64,000 nt of DNA from Puteibacter caeruleilacunae (GTDB taxonomy: Bacteria; Bacteroidota; Bacteroidia; Bacteroidales; Prolixibacteraceae), in NCBI GenBank assembly GCA_005217565.1, contig SJCO01000002.1:248001-312000 (forward strand), in the 5' to 3' direction. Below the pieces are notes generated by a model that was not told where the DNA came from, did not search any database, and was given only the letters and a program-made list of their open reading frames with translations. How positions within the stretch are numbered: the first letter of the stretch is position 1; each line of letters begins with the position of its first letter. Both the position numbers and the translations under genes were made by a program. This document shows positions 26,782 through 36,679 of this stretch, one piece after another.

Positions 26782-28407
26782 CTAATATCCTGTATTTTGT
26801 TTTAATGCTGAATTCATATCCAGATATGTTTGCGGAAATGGATACAGTTTGTTTTTATCTGCAAACTTATTCTCTGTAATACGCACTGGATCTTCCATCG
26901 TTGCCCGTAACTCTTCTATCGGATTTTCTGGATTATCCAACGTTCCTACACACGCCTTAATATCACCATTCAATACATCCTTTGCAATATCCCAGCGAAT
27001 AATATCCCAGCGACGCAATCCTTCGCCTGCAAACTCAACCCTACGCTCTCTACGGATCAATTCTCTAAGACTTGCTTGTGATGAATACTTAGTACGATCA
27101 ACCATAGGCATTCCAGCTCTGGTACGAACTTTATCAATAGCCTCGTACATTTCATCTGTAATCTGATTTTGCTCTATCAGCGCTTCTGCCTTACTCAATA
27201 AAACTTCAGCAAAGCGGAAGGCATAAATGTCAAATCCGGTATTCCAAGCATCCGAAACTTTTGTTAAGTCAGGATTCCATTTAATGAAGTTGTACCCTGT
27301 TTTGGTTGCATTGTTTGCATTTGTACGATAATCTGGATTTGCAGACCCATCTGCAAGATTCTTATCAACAGCATTATAGACACGTTCCAAGCCGGCCATA
27401 TTCTTCCACGTTCTTCCCGTATAGAGAATAGTTGCTTTCAGACGAGGATCTCTATCTTTCCAAGGATGTACCTCATCATACTCTGGATCTTCATCAATTG
27501 TTAATCCATTCGTTGTTTCATATGCATCAACTAATCCTTGTAATGGAGCTATTGAGGACCAACCTCCATCTCCATTAGGCATTAAATTCACAATCCAACC
27601 AGAGTAATTTGATTCTAACTGCTGATAGGCAAGTATTGTCTCAATATTCCCTTCAAACTCCTTTGTAAATAAGTTAGAATAAGCATTATCACCATCTGTA
27701 AACAGATCGTACTTATTTAACTTCTCAATATCTCTGGCAGCATCAGCTGCAACATCATAATTCCCTTTAAACAGATTCAAGCGCATTTTAAGAGCCAATG
27801 CAGCACCTTTGGAGATACGACCTTTCTCTGTATTGACTGGCAATACTGGAATAATAGCATCCAATTCATCATTAACAAATTTCACCACTTCTGAAGCAGG
27901 AGATTTAGCTATAATCGCATCTTCAACACTTGCAAATGTCTCTTGAAACAAAGGAACATCACCCCACCCCATTGTTAAAACAAAGTAACGCCAAGCTCTG
28001 ATAAAGCGAACTTCGCCTTCTAATGCTGCTTTTGTATCAGAATCAGCAAACTCGATATCTGCTGATACTTTCATGAAATTATTACAACGATTAATAATCT
28101 CATATGACGACTTATAAAGTCCTCCTGCATTACCTGTGTTCGAAGCCGACATAGAACCATCTTGAATAGCAGACCAACCTTCCCATGGGAAACCATCGTA
28201 GAAATTATCAGAGGCTGCATCTCCTTCAAGAATCCAGTTAGTATTCACCCAACCATCATAGCAACCTATTGCCAGCATTTTCACATCCTTTTCTGATGCA
28301 GGATATGTCGAAGTAGAAAAAGCATCTTTGGGAGCTCTATCAAGAAAATCAGAACAAGAAGATAGAACAAGTCCTGCAAGTAGTAAATACAATAATTTTT
28401 TCATCAT
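26782..28407 (-). CDS. SusD/RagB-family surface lipoprotein, locus B
   Basis: A protein of 541 residues with lipobox SSC (residue about 18). It has RagB/SusD features: the N-terminal FLDRAPKDAFST, four TPR-like pairs and the C-terminal RRERRVEFAGEGLRRWDIIRW block with a terminal NPNPGY-like ending (NSALKQNTGY). It binds glycan at the cell surface and pairs with the SusC encoded 14 bp upstream. Sequence and length differ clearly from the locus A SusD, so a different substrate is likely. No glycosidase lies next to it on this strand. Confidence 0.92.
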   Translation of the reverse strand: MMKKLLYLLLAGLVLSSCSDFLDRAPKDAFSTSTYPASEKDVKMLAIGCYDGWVNTNWILEGDAASDNFYDGFPWEGWSAIQDGSMSASNTGNAGGLYKSSYEIINRCNNFMKVSADIEFADSDTKAALEGEVRFIRAWRYFVLTMGWGDVPLFQETFASVEDAIIAKSPASEVVKFVNDELDAIIPVLPVNTEKGRISKGAALALKMRLNLFKGNYDVAADAARDIEKLNKYDLFTDGDNAYSNLFTKEFEGNIETILAYQQLESNYSGWIVNLMPNGDGGWSSIAPLQGLVDAYETTNGLTIDEDPEYDEVHPWKDRDPRLKATILYTGRTWKNMAGLERVYNAVDKNLADGSANPDYRTNANNATKTGYNFIKWNPDLTKVSDAWNTGFDIYAFRFAEVLLSKAEALIEQNQITDEMYEAIDKVRTRAGMPMVDRTKYSSQASLRELIRRERRVEFAGEGLRRWDIIRWDIAKDVLNGDIKACVGTLDNPENPIEELRATMEDPVRITENKFADKNKLYPFPQTYLDMNSALKQNTGY

Positions 28408-28421
28408 AGTATCTCCTTTAT

Positions 28422-31400
28422 TTAAAATGAAACATTTAAACCAAATGAATTGACTCTTAACTGTGGATATGAAGCCCCTCTTCCCGACGGCAATTCTGGA
28501 TCCATTCCTTTAGGCATATCAGATATTGTCCATAAATTCTGACCACTATAATAAACTCGAACTGATCCCAATCGTAAAGTATTACACCACGACTTTGGGA
28601 AGTTATATCCAAGTTGAACATTCTTTAATCTTAAATAGCTTCCATCTCTTTCCCAGAAATCAGAAACCAAGGTTGATGGTAAACTAATCTCTCCAGACAG
28701 AGATGCACGAGGCACTTTATTTGTAAGATTATCAGGAGTCCAACGATCACGCCAGAATGTTGTTGGTGTTCCATCATCTCCAGCACAATAACCATATGCT
28801 TCGTTACTCATATACCTCGAACAACCAGCTACACCTTGGAAGAATGCAGTAAAATCATATTGTCTCCACGTAGTTCCAACATTGAATCCAAATGTATACT
28901 TTGGTTGTTGAGATTCCAATATAACACGATCCTTTCCTGTTATCTCATTATCTCCATCTGTATCAACAAATCTAATGTCTCCTGGTAAACGTTTTTTACC
29001 ACTCATCACATAAGGATAATAGGCATCAACCTCAGACTGTGTCTGAAATAAACCATCCGTTCTATAGCCATAATAAGAGTCAATAGGATGTCCCACAATC
29101 CATCTGGTTTGTCCGCTTCCCATCATTTCAACACCTTGTCCCAGTGATTTTACTTCATTGTCGTTCAATGCAAAGTTACCTCCAACATTGATCTCGAATT
29201 CTCCAACTTTTTTGCGGTATTGTGCAGTAACTTCAATACCCTTATTAAGCATCTTACCAATATTATCCTTGTAGCCTTTCATTCCAAATTCGATAGGAGC
29301 ATCAGCATCCATAATAATATCAGATGTTTCTCGGTTATAGTAATCTAATGTTACATGTAAAGTTTCCCAAAGATCTGCATCTACACCGATTCCCCAGGTA
29401 GTTGTTTTCTCCCAGGAGATATCTTGTTTCTTAGCTGAGGTAATGGCTGTTCCTGTCTGCAATGAGTCATCTATAGGGTAATTTTTACCAATAGCATAGG
29501 TTGCCAAAGAAGGATAGAAATCGCCAATATTCTGATTCCCTAATTCCCCCCATGATCCGCGAATTTTAAGGTTAGAAATCACATCCCTCGTTCCTTCCAT
29601 GAAATCTTCTTCACTAACACGCCAAGCCCCTGAAAAAGATGGAAATACTCCCCATCGATTGTCTTCATCAAAACGAGAAGAAGCATCTGCACGTAGATTA
29701 GCTTCGAACAAGTATTTTTCCTTATAGTTATACGTAGCTCTACCGAACCATGAAATCATCGACAATTCACGACTATATCCTTTTGCTTCCATTCCCTCCT
29801 TACTACCTGCATTTATATCTCCAAGATCGTTCGATGGAAAGTTTTTACGGAAAGCCTCTGTATATTTATACTTATATAATTCGGCATGATATCCACCCAT
29901 TGCACTCAATTTATGGATATCATTGAATGTTTTATTGTAGTTAATCAATACATCCCCATTCTTTTGAGTCATTACCTTATGACGTTGCCACATTTTATTT
30001 GGCCCATGATATTTAGTTGCATTATACTGAATATCTTTTACCATTTCATGGTCATCAGTGTTACTCGATTTAAAAGATGCAATAGCCTTTACAGATAATT
30101 CATTGGTGATTTGATAATTTACATCAGCCAATCCAGTAAAGTAATCTTTATTGATATCATTTTTTGCTCTGATATCCATCCATGCAATTGGGTTTCCATC
30201 ACCAATAGTTCCATATGTACCATCTTCATGCTTATAAGGAACCCAAGGAGAGATTCTGTTAACCTGACGAAAGATCTGCTCTTGATCTGCAGTATAAGGA
30301 TTTGTTGGTTGATCCTGTAAAGAACGGGTATAAGCCATTTTCACGTTCGAACTCACTTTATCACTAAGCTTTGCATGTACATTACTTCGCAATGTATAAC
30401 GCTCAAACGAAGACACTTCAATGATACCAGTCTGATCTTGATAACCAACCGAATTCATGAAAGTTACATTATCATTACCACCACTAACGCTTACATTGTG
30501 TTTTTGCTGAAGACCTGAAGCAGTATAAAATAAATCCTGCCAATCGGTATTAGGATGCGTATACGGACTGGAACCATCCTTAAACTTCTGAATATCAGAG
30601 TCCGACCATCTAGGATTTTGACCAGCATAAGCTAAGGCTTCATTATACATAACGGCATACTCTGCCGATTCCATTTTATCCACTAAATCAGTAGGATCCT
30701 GCCATCCAAAGTTGGCATTGTATTGCACCTTTGTTTTTCCAGCTTTTCCTTTCTTAGTGGTAATAATAATTACTCCATTCGCCGCTTTTGAACCATAAAT
30801 TGCAGCCGATGCGGCATCTTTCAATATTGATATAGATTCAATATCACTAGGATCAACCTGATTAATTGATGCTTCAATACCATCAACAAGTGTCATTGGT
30901 TCGGATCTCGAACCTGAGAAAGAACCAATACCACGAATCCTTATTGTTCCGGTATCTGATCCTGGCTGTCCAGAGTTTTGAACAACAGTTAATCCAGGAA
31001 CCAATCCTGATAAACCTTGTGATACATTAGTCAGAGGTCTGTTTTGAATCTCCTTTTCTGTAACCTGACCAATAGCTCCGGTCAAATTAATTTTCTTTTG
31101 CACTCCATAACCTACTGCCACAACTTCTTCAATCCCGATCGCATCTTCTTCAAGCGTAACATTAATAGTTGTTTGTCCATTTATTGAGACTTCCTGCGAT
31201 TTCATTCCTACAAATGAGAAAACCAATACTTGTGCAGATTCTGGAATATCAAGAAGATAATTGCCATCCAAATCAGTAGTTATTCCTATGGTTGTCCCTT
31301 TTACTACAACCGAAACTCCCGGTAATGCTTCTCCATTGGTATCAATAACTGTTCCTGAGACTTTATCCGGTTGGGCAACACCATTTAATTGAGACTGAGT

Positions 31401-31748
31401 TATAGCGATATACTTATCTACTACTTTATAGTTTAGTCCTGTATCCTTCAGAATATCGTTCAAGATGATATCAATAGAAGCATTTTTAAAATTCACATTT
31501 AAACGCTTATCCAATACCTTATCATCCTGTTTTAAGAAGAAATAATAGTCAGATTCATTCTCCAGATGCTTTAAGATATCTTCAATTGCAGCATCCTTCA
31601 TAGAAAAACTAAACTTGGTAGATTGTGCATATGAACTGGCGAAGGTGTTCACACACAATATCACGATCAACAACGCTGTTATTTTCATAATACGTAGCAA
31701 CTTTTTAATGTCTTCCCAATAGAAGACATATTCATGATTTTTTTTCAT
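28422..31748 (-). CDS. SusC-like TonB-dependent transporter with STN domain, locus B
   Basis: A protein of 1108 residues from the ATG at 31748, the first start outside the leader hairpins. The order is: long N-terminal leader with signal, STN domain (FSFSMKDAAIEDILKHLENE), CarboxypepD-like domain (VSGTVIDTNGEALPGVSVVV), plug (PMTLVDGIEASINQVDPSD) and barrel ending LRVNSFGLNVSF. It imports an oligosaccharide with the SusD encoded downstream and signals through the FecR encoded upstream. Like locus A it carries a predicted antisense RNA promoter over its start codon. Substrate unknown. Confidence 0.93.
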   Translation of the reverse strand: MKKNHEYVFYWEDIKKLLRIMKITALLIVILCVNTFASSYAQSTKFSFSMKDAAIEDILKHLENESDYYFFLKQDDKVLDKRLNVNFKNASIDIILNDILKDTGLNYKVVDKYIAITQSQLNGVAQPDKVSGTVIDTNGEALPGVSVVVKGTTIGITTDLDGNYLLDIPESAQVLVFSFVGMKSQEVSINGQTTINVTLEEDAIGIEEVVAVGYGVQKKINLTGAIGQVTEKEIQNRPLTNVSQGLSGLVPGLTVVQNSGQPGSDTGTIRIRGIGSFSGSRSEPMTLVDGIEASINQVDPSDIESISILKDAASAAIYGSKAANGVIIITTKKGKAGKTKVQYNANFGWQDPTDLVDKMESAEYAVMYNEALAYAGQNPRWSDSDIQKFKDGSSPYTHPNTDWQDLFYTASGLQQKHNVSVSGGNDNVTFMNSVGYQDQTGIIEVSSFERYTLRSNVHAKLSDKVSSNVKMAYTRSLQDQPTNPYTADQEQIFRQVNRISPWVPYKHEDGTYGTIGDGNPIAWMDIRAKNDINKDYFTGLADVNYQITNELSVKAIASFKSSNTDDHEMVKDIQYNATKYHGPNKMWQRHKVMTQKNGDVLINYNKTFNDIHKLSAMGGYHAELYKYKYTEAFRKNFPSNDLGDINAGSKEGMEAKGYSRELSMISWFGRATYNYKEKYLFEANLRADASSRFDEDNRWGVFPSFSGAWRVSEEDFMEGTRDVISNLKIRGSWGELGNQNIGDFYPSLATYAIGKNYPIDDSLQTGTAITSAKKQDISWEKTTTWGIGVDADLWETLHVTLDYYNRETSDIIMDADAPIEFGMKGYKDNIGKMLNKGIEVTAQYRKKVGEFEINVGGNFALNDNEVKSLGQGVEMMGSGQTRWIVGHPIDSYYGYRTDGLFQTQSEVDAYYPYVMSGKKRLPGDIRFVDTDGDNEITGKDRVILESQQPKYTFGFNVGTTWRQYDFTAFFQGVAGCSRYMSNEAYGYCAGDDGTPTTFWRDRWTPDNLTNKVPRASLSGEISLPSTLVSDFWERDGSYLRLKNVQLGYNFPKSWCNTLRLGSVRVYYSGQNLWTISDMPKGMDPELPSGRGASYPQLRVNSFGLNVSF

Positions 31749-31760
31749 AAATTTGAACTG

Positions 31761-31878
31761 TGTTTGTGAATAAATAGCCCTCCTAAAGGCTGTTAATTTT
31801 ACATTCTTACAGGAGTGTTGCCTCACTCCTAATTGTTAGGATCAGGAATATTACCAGTATACCTGATCCTATTTTTTT
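31761..31878 (+). ncRNA. Predicted cis-antisense RNA over the locus B susC start
   Basis: On the plus strand a TAAATTTG -7 box (31748-31755) overlaps the susC start codon. About 115 nt downstream lies a strong terminator: perfect stem TAGGATCAGG/CCTGATCCTA (31837-31871) followed by seven T. A 7 bp hairpin, AGGAGTG/CACTCCT (31811-31830), precedes it. Position and two-hairpin shape are the same as at locus A although the sequences differ. No clear -33 box is seen. Confidence 0.55.
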
Positions 31879-31969
31879 AAGATGTGTTATTCCTCTTCAT
31901 TTCTTAGATTTTATTGATCTTTAGATTATGGTCTCATGTTATTTATATTTAGTGAAAATTTGCTCAGTA

Positions 31970-32953
31970 TTAATCCCAATATATTAAATCAGGTTTATCC
32001 GCTCTCGATACAATTTCATAATCAATCATTGCTGTCATCTTCAGCACTTCCAGAATCTGCGTAATTGGTTTATGTCGAAGAATTGTCCCCATATACTTTT
32101 CCTGATAAAGCTTAGTATTCCGAATAACAATCTCCACATTATACCATCGTTCAATTTTCCGTGCCAGATCAGCAAGGGGCTCATTTTTAAATGTAACCAC
32201 TCCCTGCTTCCACGATGCGTAGTTATCTGTATCTACTTTTGAAATATTCAGACTCCTCCTTTGTCGATCGAAGAGTGCCATCTCACTAGGATGAAGCAAA
32301 GCCAATCCTTTTCCTTTTTTATCGGTAATACTAACACTTCCAGTCACAAGAGTTGTTTTAACAAAATCATCCTCATCATAGGCCTCAACATTAAACCTTG
32401 TACCATGAACATTAACATTTACACTATTGGTTTTCACTATAAATTGATTCTCGTCATCATGTGTTACATCAAAAAAAGCTTCACCTTCAATATGAACAAT
32501 TCGCTCGCCTTGAGCAAATGAAGGACTGTAACTTAATGTACTTCCAGAGTTTAGTATAACTGTACTTCCATCAGGAAGTTTTAAGTTAGACATTTGTCCA
32601 CGAGGGACCTCTATTCTTGTTTCATCAGGATAAGTCACATTATTGATTCTCCCCATAATAAGATATTGCAATAATGCCCCCAACGAAAGCAACACCATAA
32701 CAGAAGCAGCATAGTTAATTACCTGCTTCAGTGGAATTATCTTTCTGCTCTTTTTAATTGCCTTACTTATATCCTTCCAGACACTCTCCTTATCAGCAAC
32801 TGGCTGATTCTCTGTAATAGCCCAAATCTTCTTATATTGAATAAATTCATCCTTATTCTTCTGGGATTCATTGATCCAATGAAAAATAATAGCAACCTCC
32901 TCTTCAGTAGCTTCGTTTCTAAGATATTTATTTATCAGATTGTAATCCATCAA
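31970..32953 (-). CDS. FecR-type anti-sigma factor, locus B
   Basis: A protein of 327 residues. Cytosolic N-terminus to about 75, a transmembrane helix near 80-100 (VINYAASVMVLLSLGALLQYL), the periplasmic FecR core (EVPRGQMSNLKLPDGSTVILN), and the C-terminal DUF4974-like region (PLADLARKIERWYNVEIVIRN). It should hold the divergent sigma factor inactive until the SusC STN domain reports substrate. About 43 bases of its C-terminal coding region are AT-rich but the frame is intact. Confidence 0.92.
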   Translation of the reverse strand: MMDYNLINKYLRNEATEEEVAIIFHWINESQKNKDEFIQYKKIWAITENQPVADKESVWKDISKAIKKSRKIIPLKQVINYAASVMVLLSLGALLQYLIMGRINNVTYPDETRIEVPRGQMSNLKLPDGSTVILNSGSTLSYSPSFAQGERIVHIEGEAFFDVTHDDENQFIVKTNSVNVNVHGTRFNVEAYDEDDFVKTTLVTGSVSITDKKGKGLALLHPSEMALFDRQRRSLNISKVDTDNYASWKQGVVTFKNEPLADLARKIERWYNVEIVIRNTKLYQEKYMGTILRHKPITQILEVLKMTAMIDYEIVSRADKPDLIYWD

Positions 32954-33127
32954 TTATTTTTTAGCCTTACATCTTTAGGTACACCGAACTGCTAATTTCC
33001 CCTACACAAAAAATTATTTTTTTTACACCACCCTCTTAAACACGCGATATAGCACTTCTTTTTGGTTTTCTATTTGAAACAAAAAACACTCATGTTTCAA
33101 AATCTTTCAACAGAAACATAGATCGCC

Positions 33128-33158
33128 TTTGATTTTTTAGAAACAAATCGCATTTTTG
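33128..33158 (+). promoter_or_regulatory. Candidate promoter of the locus B sigma gene
   Basis: TTTG, 19 bp spacer, CATTTTTG, one mismatch from TAnnTTTG. It lies 24 bp before the GTG start. Confidence 0.5.
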
Positions 33159-33182
33159 TCAAACTAAACGACATCCATTATT

Positions 33183-33791
33183 GTGAATACATCATCGGAA
33201 ATCATCAATGAAACACTCTTAACGCAACTAAAGGAAGGCAATGAAGAGGTGTTTAAAGTAATTTTCAATTGCTATTATGATGCTATTGTTGGATTTTGTA
33301 CGCAATTTATCAACGAACGAGAGAAAGCCAGGGGAATCACTCAGGAGGCATTTCTTAAATTATGGATGAACAGATCGAAAATACAACAGTATTCTGGCAT
33401 CAAATCCTTTTTATATACTGCAGCCAAAACAGGATGCTTAAACACTATTCGCAATTCGCATGTAGCAAGCAGATATCAGAATGCAGCTTTACAGCAACAG
33501 GAAAAACAACTAAACACTGAAATACTGAACTCCTACTCTTTCGATCCAGTAGAATTTTCAGAACTGGAAGATAAAATCAATGAGATCATTCAAAATCTCC
33601 CTGAGAAATGTCGTATAGTTTTTCAAAAAAGTCGCTACAATTCAATGAAGAATCATGAAATTGCGAAAGAATTAAATATCTCAGAGAAAGCAGTAGAAGG
33701 ACATATCTCAAGAGCGTTAAAAATACTACGAAAACAACTTACTCCCTATCTTCCGGCATTTCTAATTGAAATGTTTTTGAGTAATTTGTAG
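33183..33791 (+). CDS. ECF sigma factor (FecI-like), locus B
   Basis: A protein of 202 residues starting with GTG; no in-frame ATG lies close. Region 2 is near 20-90 (FNCYYDAIVGFCTQFI, ARGITQEAFLKLW) and region 4 near 135-190 (NLPEKCRIVFQKSRYNSMKN, NISEKAVEGHISRALK). It is divergent from its FecR, unlike locus A, where all genes run together. It ends seven bases from the convergent nrdG stop with no terminator between. Expected to activate the fecR-susCD genes of locus B. Confidence 0.92.
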   Translation: MNTSSEIINETLLTQLKEGNEEVFKVIFNCYYDAIVGFCTQFINEREKARGITQEAFLKLWMNRSKIQQYSGIKSFLYTAAKTGCLNTIRNSHVASRYQNAALQQQEKQLNTEILNSYSFDPVEFSELEDKINEIIQNLPEKCRIVFQKSRYNSMKNHEIAKELNISEKAVEGHISRALKILRKQLTPYLPAFLIEMFLSNL

Positions 33792-33798
33792 AAAACTA

Positions 33799-34455
33799 TT
33801 ATGGAGTAGCAATAGAGTTCTCTTCTTCCAGGGTAAACATCTCCACTGAAGGATCCAACACATCTCCTTCGCGATACTGTTGAATTTTAAGTTTGCCATT
33901 GAACTGATTGTTCAAAACAGTTACATCCGTTTCGGTATGTAAACCGCCGACTACTGTTGAACGAAACTGATGAGGTATACCCGAGTCCTTAATGATATTT
34001 ACAGAGTGGAGTACCTGATCAAAAGCCACCTCAGACAATCTTGCACCAACAACCTTACGGTAGCTATCCAAATTCAAATGATGCTTAATATCCATAGCAA
34101 CAAAGTCGATCAGCTTTTCATCAATCAACCGCTTTAGCATTCCTGAATTGGTCCCATTGGTATCAAGCTTCACCAACAAACCTAAAACACGAACCTTCTT
34201 GATAAAATCAATTAGACCGGCATGCATGGTTGGTTCTCCACCTGTGATACAAACAGCATCAAGCAAGTGTTTATAGCGCTCAAAATAATTCAGTAAAGTT
34301 TCTTCACTGCATGTATCACCAAAACGTGATGGTAACACTAATTCAGGATTGTGACAATAACAACACCTAAAGTTACATCCTTGCGTAAAGATCACTGAGC
34401 TGATATTGCCCGGATAATCGATTAAACTTTGTTTCTGAAAACCAGCTATTTTCAT
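33799..34455 (-). CDS. nrdG: Anaerobic ribonucleotide reductase activating enzyme (radical SAM)
   Basis: A protein of 218 residues. The radical SAM cysteine motif is CNFRCCYCHNPEL near residues 27-39 (CxxxCxxC), followed by the GGEP-type motif (CITGGEPTMHAG). It uses S-adenosylmethionine and a 4Fe-4S cluster to install the glycyl radical on NrdD, encoded 67 bp upstream on the same strand. A perfect 11 bp hairpin lies in the gap. Function and pairing are typical of class III ribonucleotide reduction without oxygen. Confidence 0.92.
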   Translation of the reverse strand: MKIAGFQKQSLIDYPGNISSVIFTQGCNFRCCYCHNPELVLPSRFGDTCSEETLLNYFERYKHLLDAVCITGGEPTMHAGLIDFIKKVRVLGLLVKLDTNGTNSGMLKRLIDEKLIDFVAMDIKHHLNLDSYRKVVGARLSEVAFDQVLHSVNIIKDSGIPHQFRSTVVGGLHTETDVTVLNNQFNGKLKIQQYREGDVLDPSVEMFTLEEENSIATP

Positions 34456-34478
34456 TTGAGAATTAATGTTTGAATATG

Positions 34479-34510
34479 AATTGTTAGCGGGCTAAAGCAC
34501 GCTAACAATT
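34479..34510 (-). promoter_or_regulatory. Intercistronic hairpin between nrdD and nrdG
   Basis: Perfect 11 bp stem AATTGTTAGCG/CGCTAACAATT with a 10-nt loop, in the transcribed gap. No T run follows, so it is not a typical terminator. It may stabilise or process the mRNA. Confidence 0.6.
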
Positions 34511-34522
34511 CATTAATCATAC

Positions 34523-36679
34523 TTATTCCACCTCAACACACTCTTCTACAGTGCATTGAGCTTCAATTTCTTTATCAAACAACTTACGATCGGTAAACTC
34601 TGCAGCTTTACCATTATTCCATTGATCAACAGGTCGCAAGTATCCAACAATTCGAGAGTAAACCTCACAATTTGATACTTTTCCAACTTCTGCACATTTA
34701 GGACATTCGTGATGCTCTCCATAAATATATCCATGCTCAGGACATACACTAAATGTTGGAGACAATGTAAAATATGGTAGCTTAAAGTTATTACAAACCA
34801 TCTTAACCAATTTCTTCACAGACTCAGCTGGCAACTGATTTTCACCTACAAATGTATGGAATACAGTTCCTCCAGTATATTTAGTTTGCAAGTTATCCTG
34901 TAACTCTAATGCTTCGAAAATATCATCGGTATGACCTACTGGCAACTGACTAGAGTTAGTATAATAAGGAGCAGCTTGTTGCGATCTCACCTGCTTCTCA
35001 TTGGCAACGATAATGTCAGGGTATTGAGACTTATCAATCTGAGCCAGACGGAAAGTAGTTCCCTCAGCAGGAGTAGCTTCAAGGTTATAAATATGCCCTG
35101 TCTCTTCCTGGAATTTCTGCAACGTATCACGCATGAAATCCATGATTCTAACTGCAAATGCATTTCCTTCAGCAGATGTAATATCTGTACCCATGAAATT
35201 AAGTAAACACTCATTCATTCCAACTAAACCGATGGTAGAAAAGTGGTTATCCCAATAAGCACCATTCATCTTACGGATATTTCTAAGGTAGAACTTAGAA
35301 TAAGGATAAAGCCCATTCTCTGTCAATTGCTCAATAGTCTTACGCTTAATCTCTAAACTCTCTTTTGCCAATTGCATCAACTTCTCAATACGCTGGAACA
35401 ACTCCTCTTCACTCTTCGATTCATAAGCCACTCGAGGAAGGTTAACTGTAACCACACCAACAGAACCAGTCAATGGATTCGCACCAAAAAGACCACCACC
35501 ACGAGACTTAAGCTCAGTAGTATCCAAGCGAAGGCGACAACACATTGAGCGCACATCATCTGGCGACATATCAGAATTCACAAAGTTTGAGAAATAAGGA
35601 ATTCCATATTTTGCTGTCATATCCCAGATTGGCTGTCTTGATTCATTCTGCCAGTCAAAGTCTTTTGTGATATTATAAGTAGGGATAGGGAATGAGAAGA
35701 TACGACCATTGGCATCACCATCAGTCATTACTTCAGCAAAAGCACGGTTAAAGATATCCATTTCATGCTGATAGTCGCCATACGTAGTCTCCTGCATCTG
35801 ACCACCAATAATTACCGCCTGATCCTTCATATTCTGAGGTACCACTAAATCTAATGTGATATTGGTAAATGGAGTCTGGAATCCAACACGAGTAGGAATA
35901 TTCATATTAAACATGAATTCCTGCAACGCTTGCTTTACCTCTGCATAATTCAAGTTATCGTGACGGATAAACGGAGCCACATAGGTATCGAAGTTAGAAA
36001 ATGCCTGAGCACCTGCAGCCTCACCCTGCATGGTATAAAAGAAGTTAACGATCTGTCCTAACAAGGTACGGAAGTGATTCGCAGGCTTACTTTCAACTTT
36101 TCCTGCCACACCTCTGAAACCAACAGAGATCAATTCCTGTAAATCCCATCCTACACAGTATACACTCACAAATCCAAGATCATGAATATGTATTTTACCT
36201 TCTTTATGAGCATTACCAATTTCCGATGGGTAAATCTGATTTAACCAATACTGTGAACTGATAATTGTAGAAACATGCTGGTTCATGCCCTGTAATGAAT
36301 AGGTTGAATTTGCACTTTCTTTAATTCGCCAGTCATTGTTATTGATGTAATCATCAATTAAACCAACATTCGAAAATAGCTCCTTCACATTACGGATTCC
36401 CTCATGCTGTTTACGGTATATAATGTAAGCTTTAGCTGCTTTGAAGAGTTTCTTCTCCATCAACTCTTGCTCTACTGCATCCTGAATCTCTTCTACTGAT
36501 GGTTGTTCACTACTCAGTTTAGCTGTTACAACATTAGTAATTTCCTCAGCCAAACCTCTATTTGGTTCACCTGTAGCTCTTAAGGCTTTGAAAATTGCAA
36601 ACGTAATTTTTTCTTCTTCAAATGGCACAACTCGTCCATCGCGCTTTTGCACGGTTCTGACATTACCATTAATTTTCAT
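34523..36679 (-). CDS. nrdD: Anaerobic ribonucleoside-triphosphate reductase (class III)
   Basis: A protein of 718 residues from the ATG at 36679; a TTG start further upstream is rejected because it would lie in a leader hairpin. The N-terminal ATP-cone (VRTVQKRDGRVVPFEEEKITFAIFKALRA broken) senses nucleotides, the central barrel carries the reductase, and the C-terminus has a zinc-type site (CPEHGYIYG, CPKC) and the glycyl-radical loop (SRIVGYLRP). It reduces ribonucleotides to deoxyribonucleotides under anaerobic conditions after activation by NrdG. A cobalamin riboswitch precedes it, so the enzyme should be repressed when B12 is available and a B12-dependent reductase can work. Confidence 0.93.
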   Translation of the reverse strand: MKINGNVRTVQKRDGRVVPFEEEKITFAIFKALRATGEPNRGLAEEITNVVTAKLSSEQPSVEEIQDAVEQELMEKKLFKAAKAYIIYRKQHEGIRNVKELFSNVGLIDDYINNNDWRIKESANSTYSLQGMNQHVSTIISSQYWLNQIYPSEIGNAHKEGKIHIHDLGFVSVYCVGWDLQELISVGFRGVAGKVESKPANHFRTLLGQIVNFFYTMQGEAAGAQAFSNFDTYVAPFIRHDNLNYAEVKQALQEFMFNMNIPTRVGFQTPFTNITLDLVVPQNMKDQAVIIGGQMQETTYGDYQHEMDIFNRAFAEVMTDGDANGRIFSFPIPTYNITKDFDWQNESRQPIWDMTAKYGIPYFSNFVNSDMSPDDVRSMCCRLRLDTTELKSRGGGLFGANPLTGSVGVVTVNLPRVAYESKSEEELFQRIEKLMQLAKESLEIKRKTIEQLTENGLYPYSKFYLRNIRKMNGAYWDNHFSTIGLVGMNECLLNFMGTDITSAEGNAFAVRIMDFMRDTLQKFQEETGHIYNLEATPAEGTTFRLAQIDKSQYPDIIVANEKQVRSQQAAPYYTNSSQLPVGHTDDIFEALELQDNLQTKYTGGTVFHTFVGENQLPAESVKKLVKMVCNNFKLPYFTLSPTFSVCPEHGYIYGEHHECPKCAEVGKVSNCEVYSRIVGYLRPVDQWNNGKAAEFTDRKLFDKEIEAQCTVEECVEVE

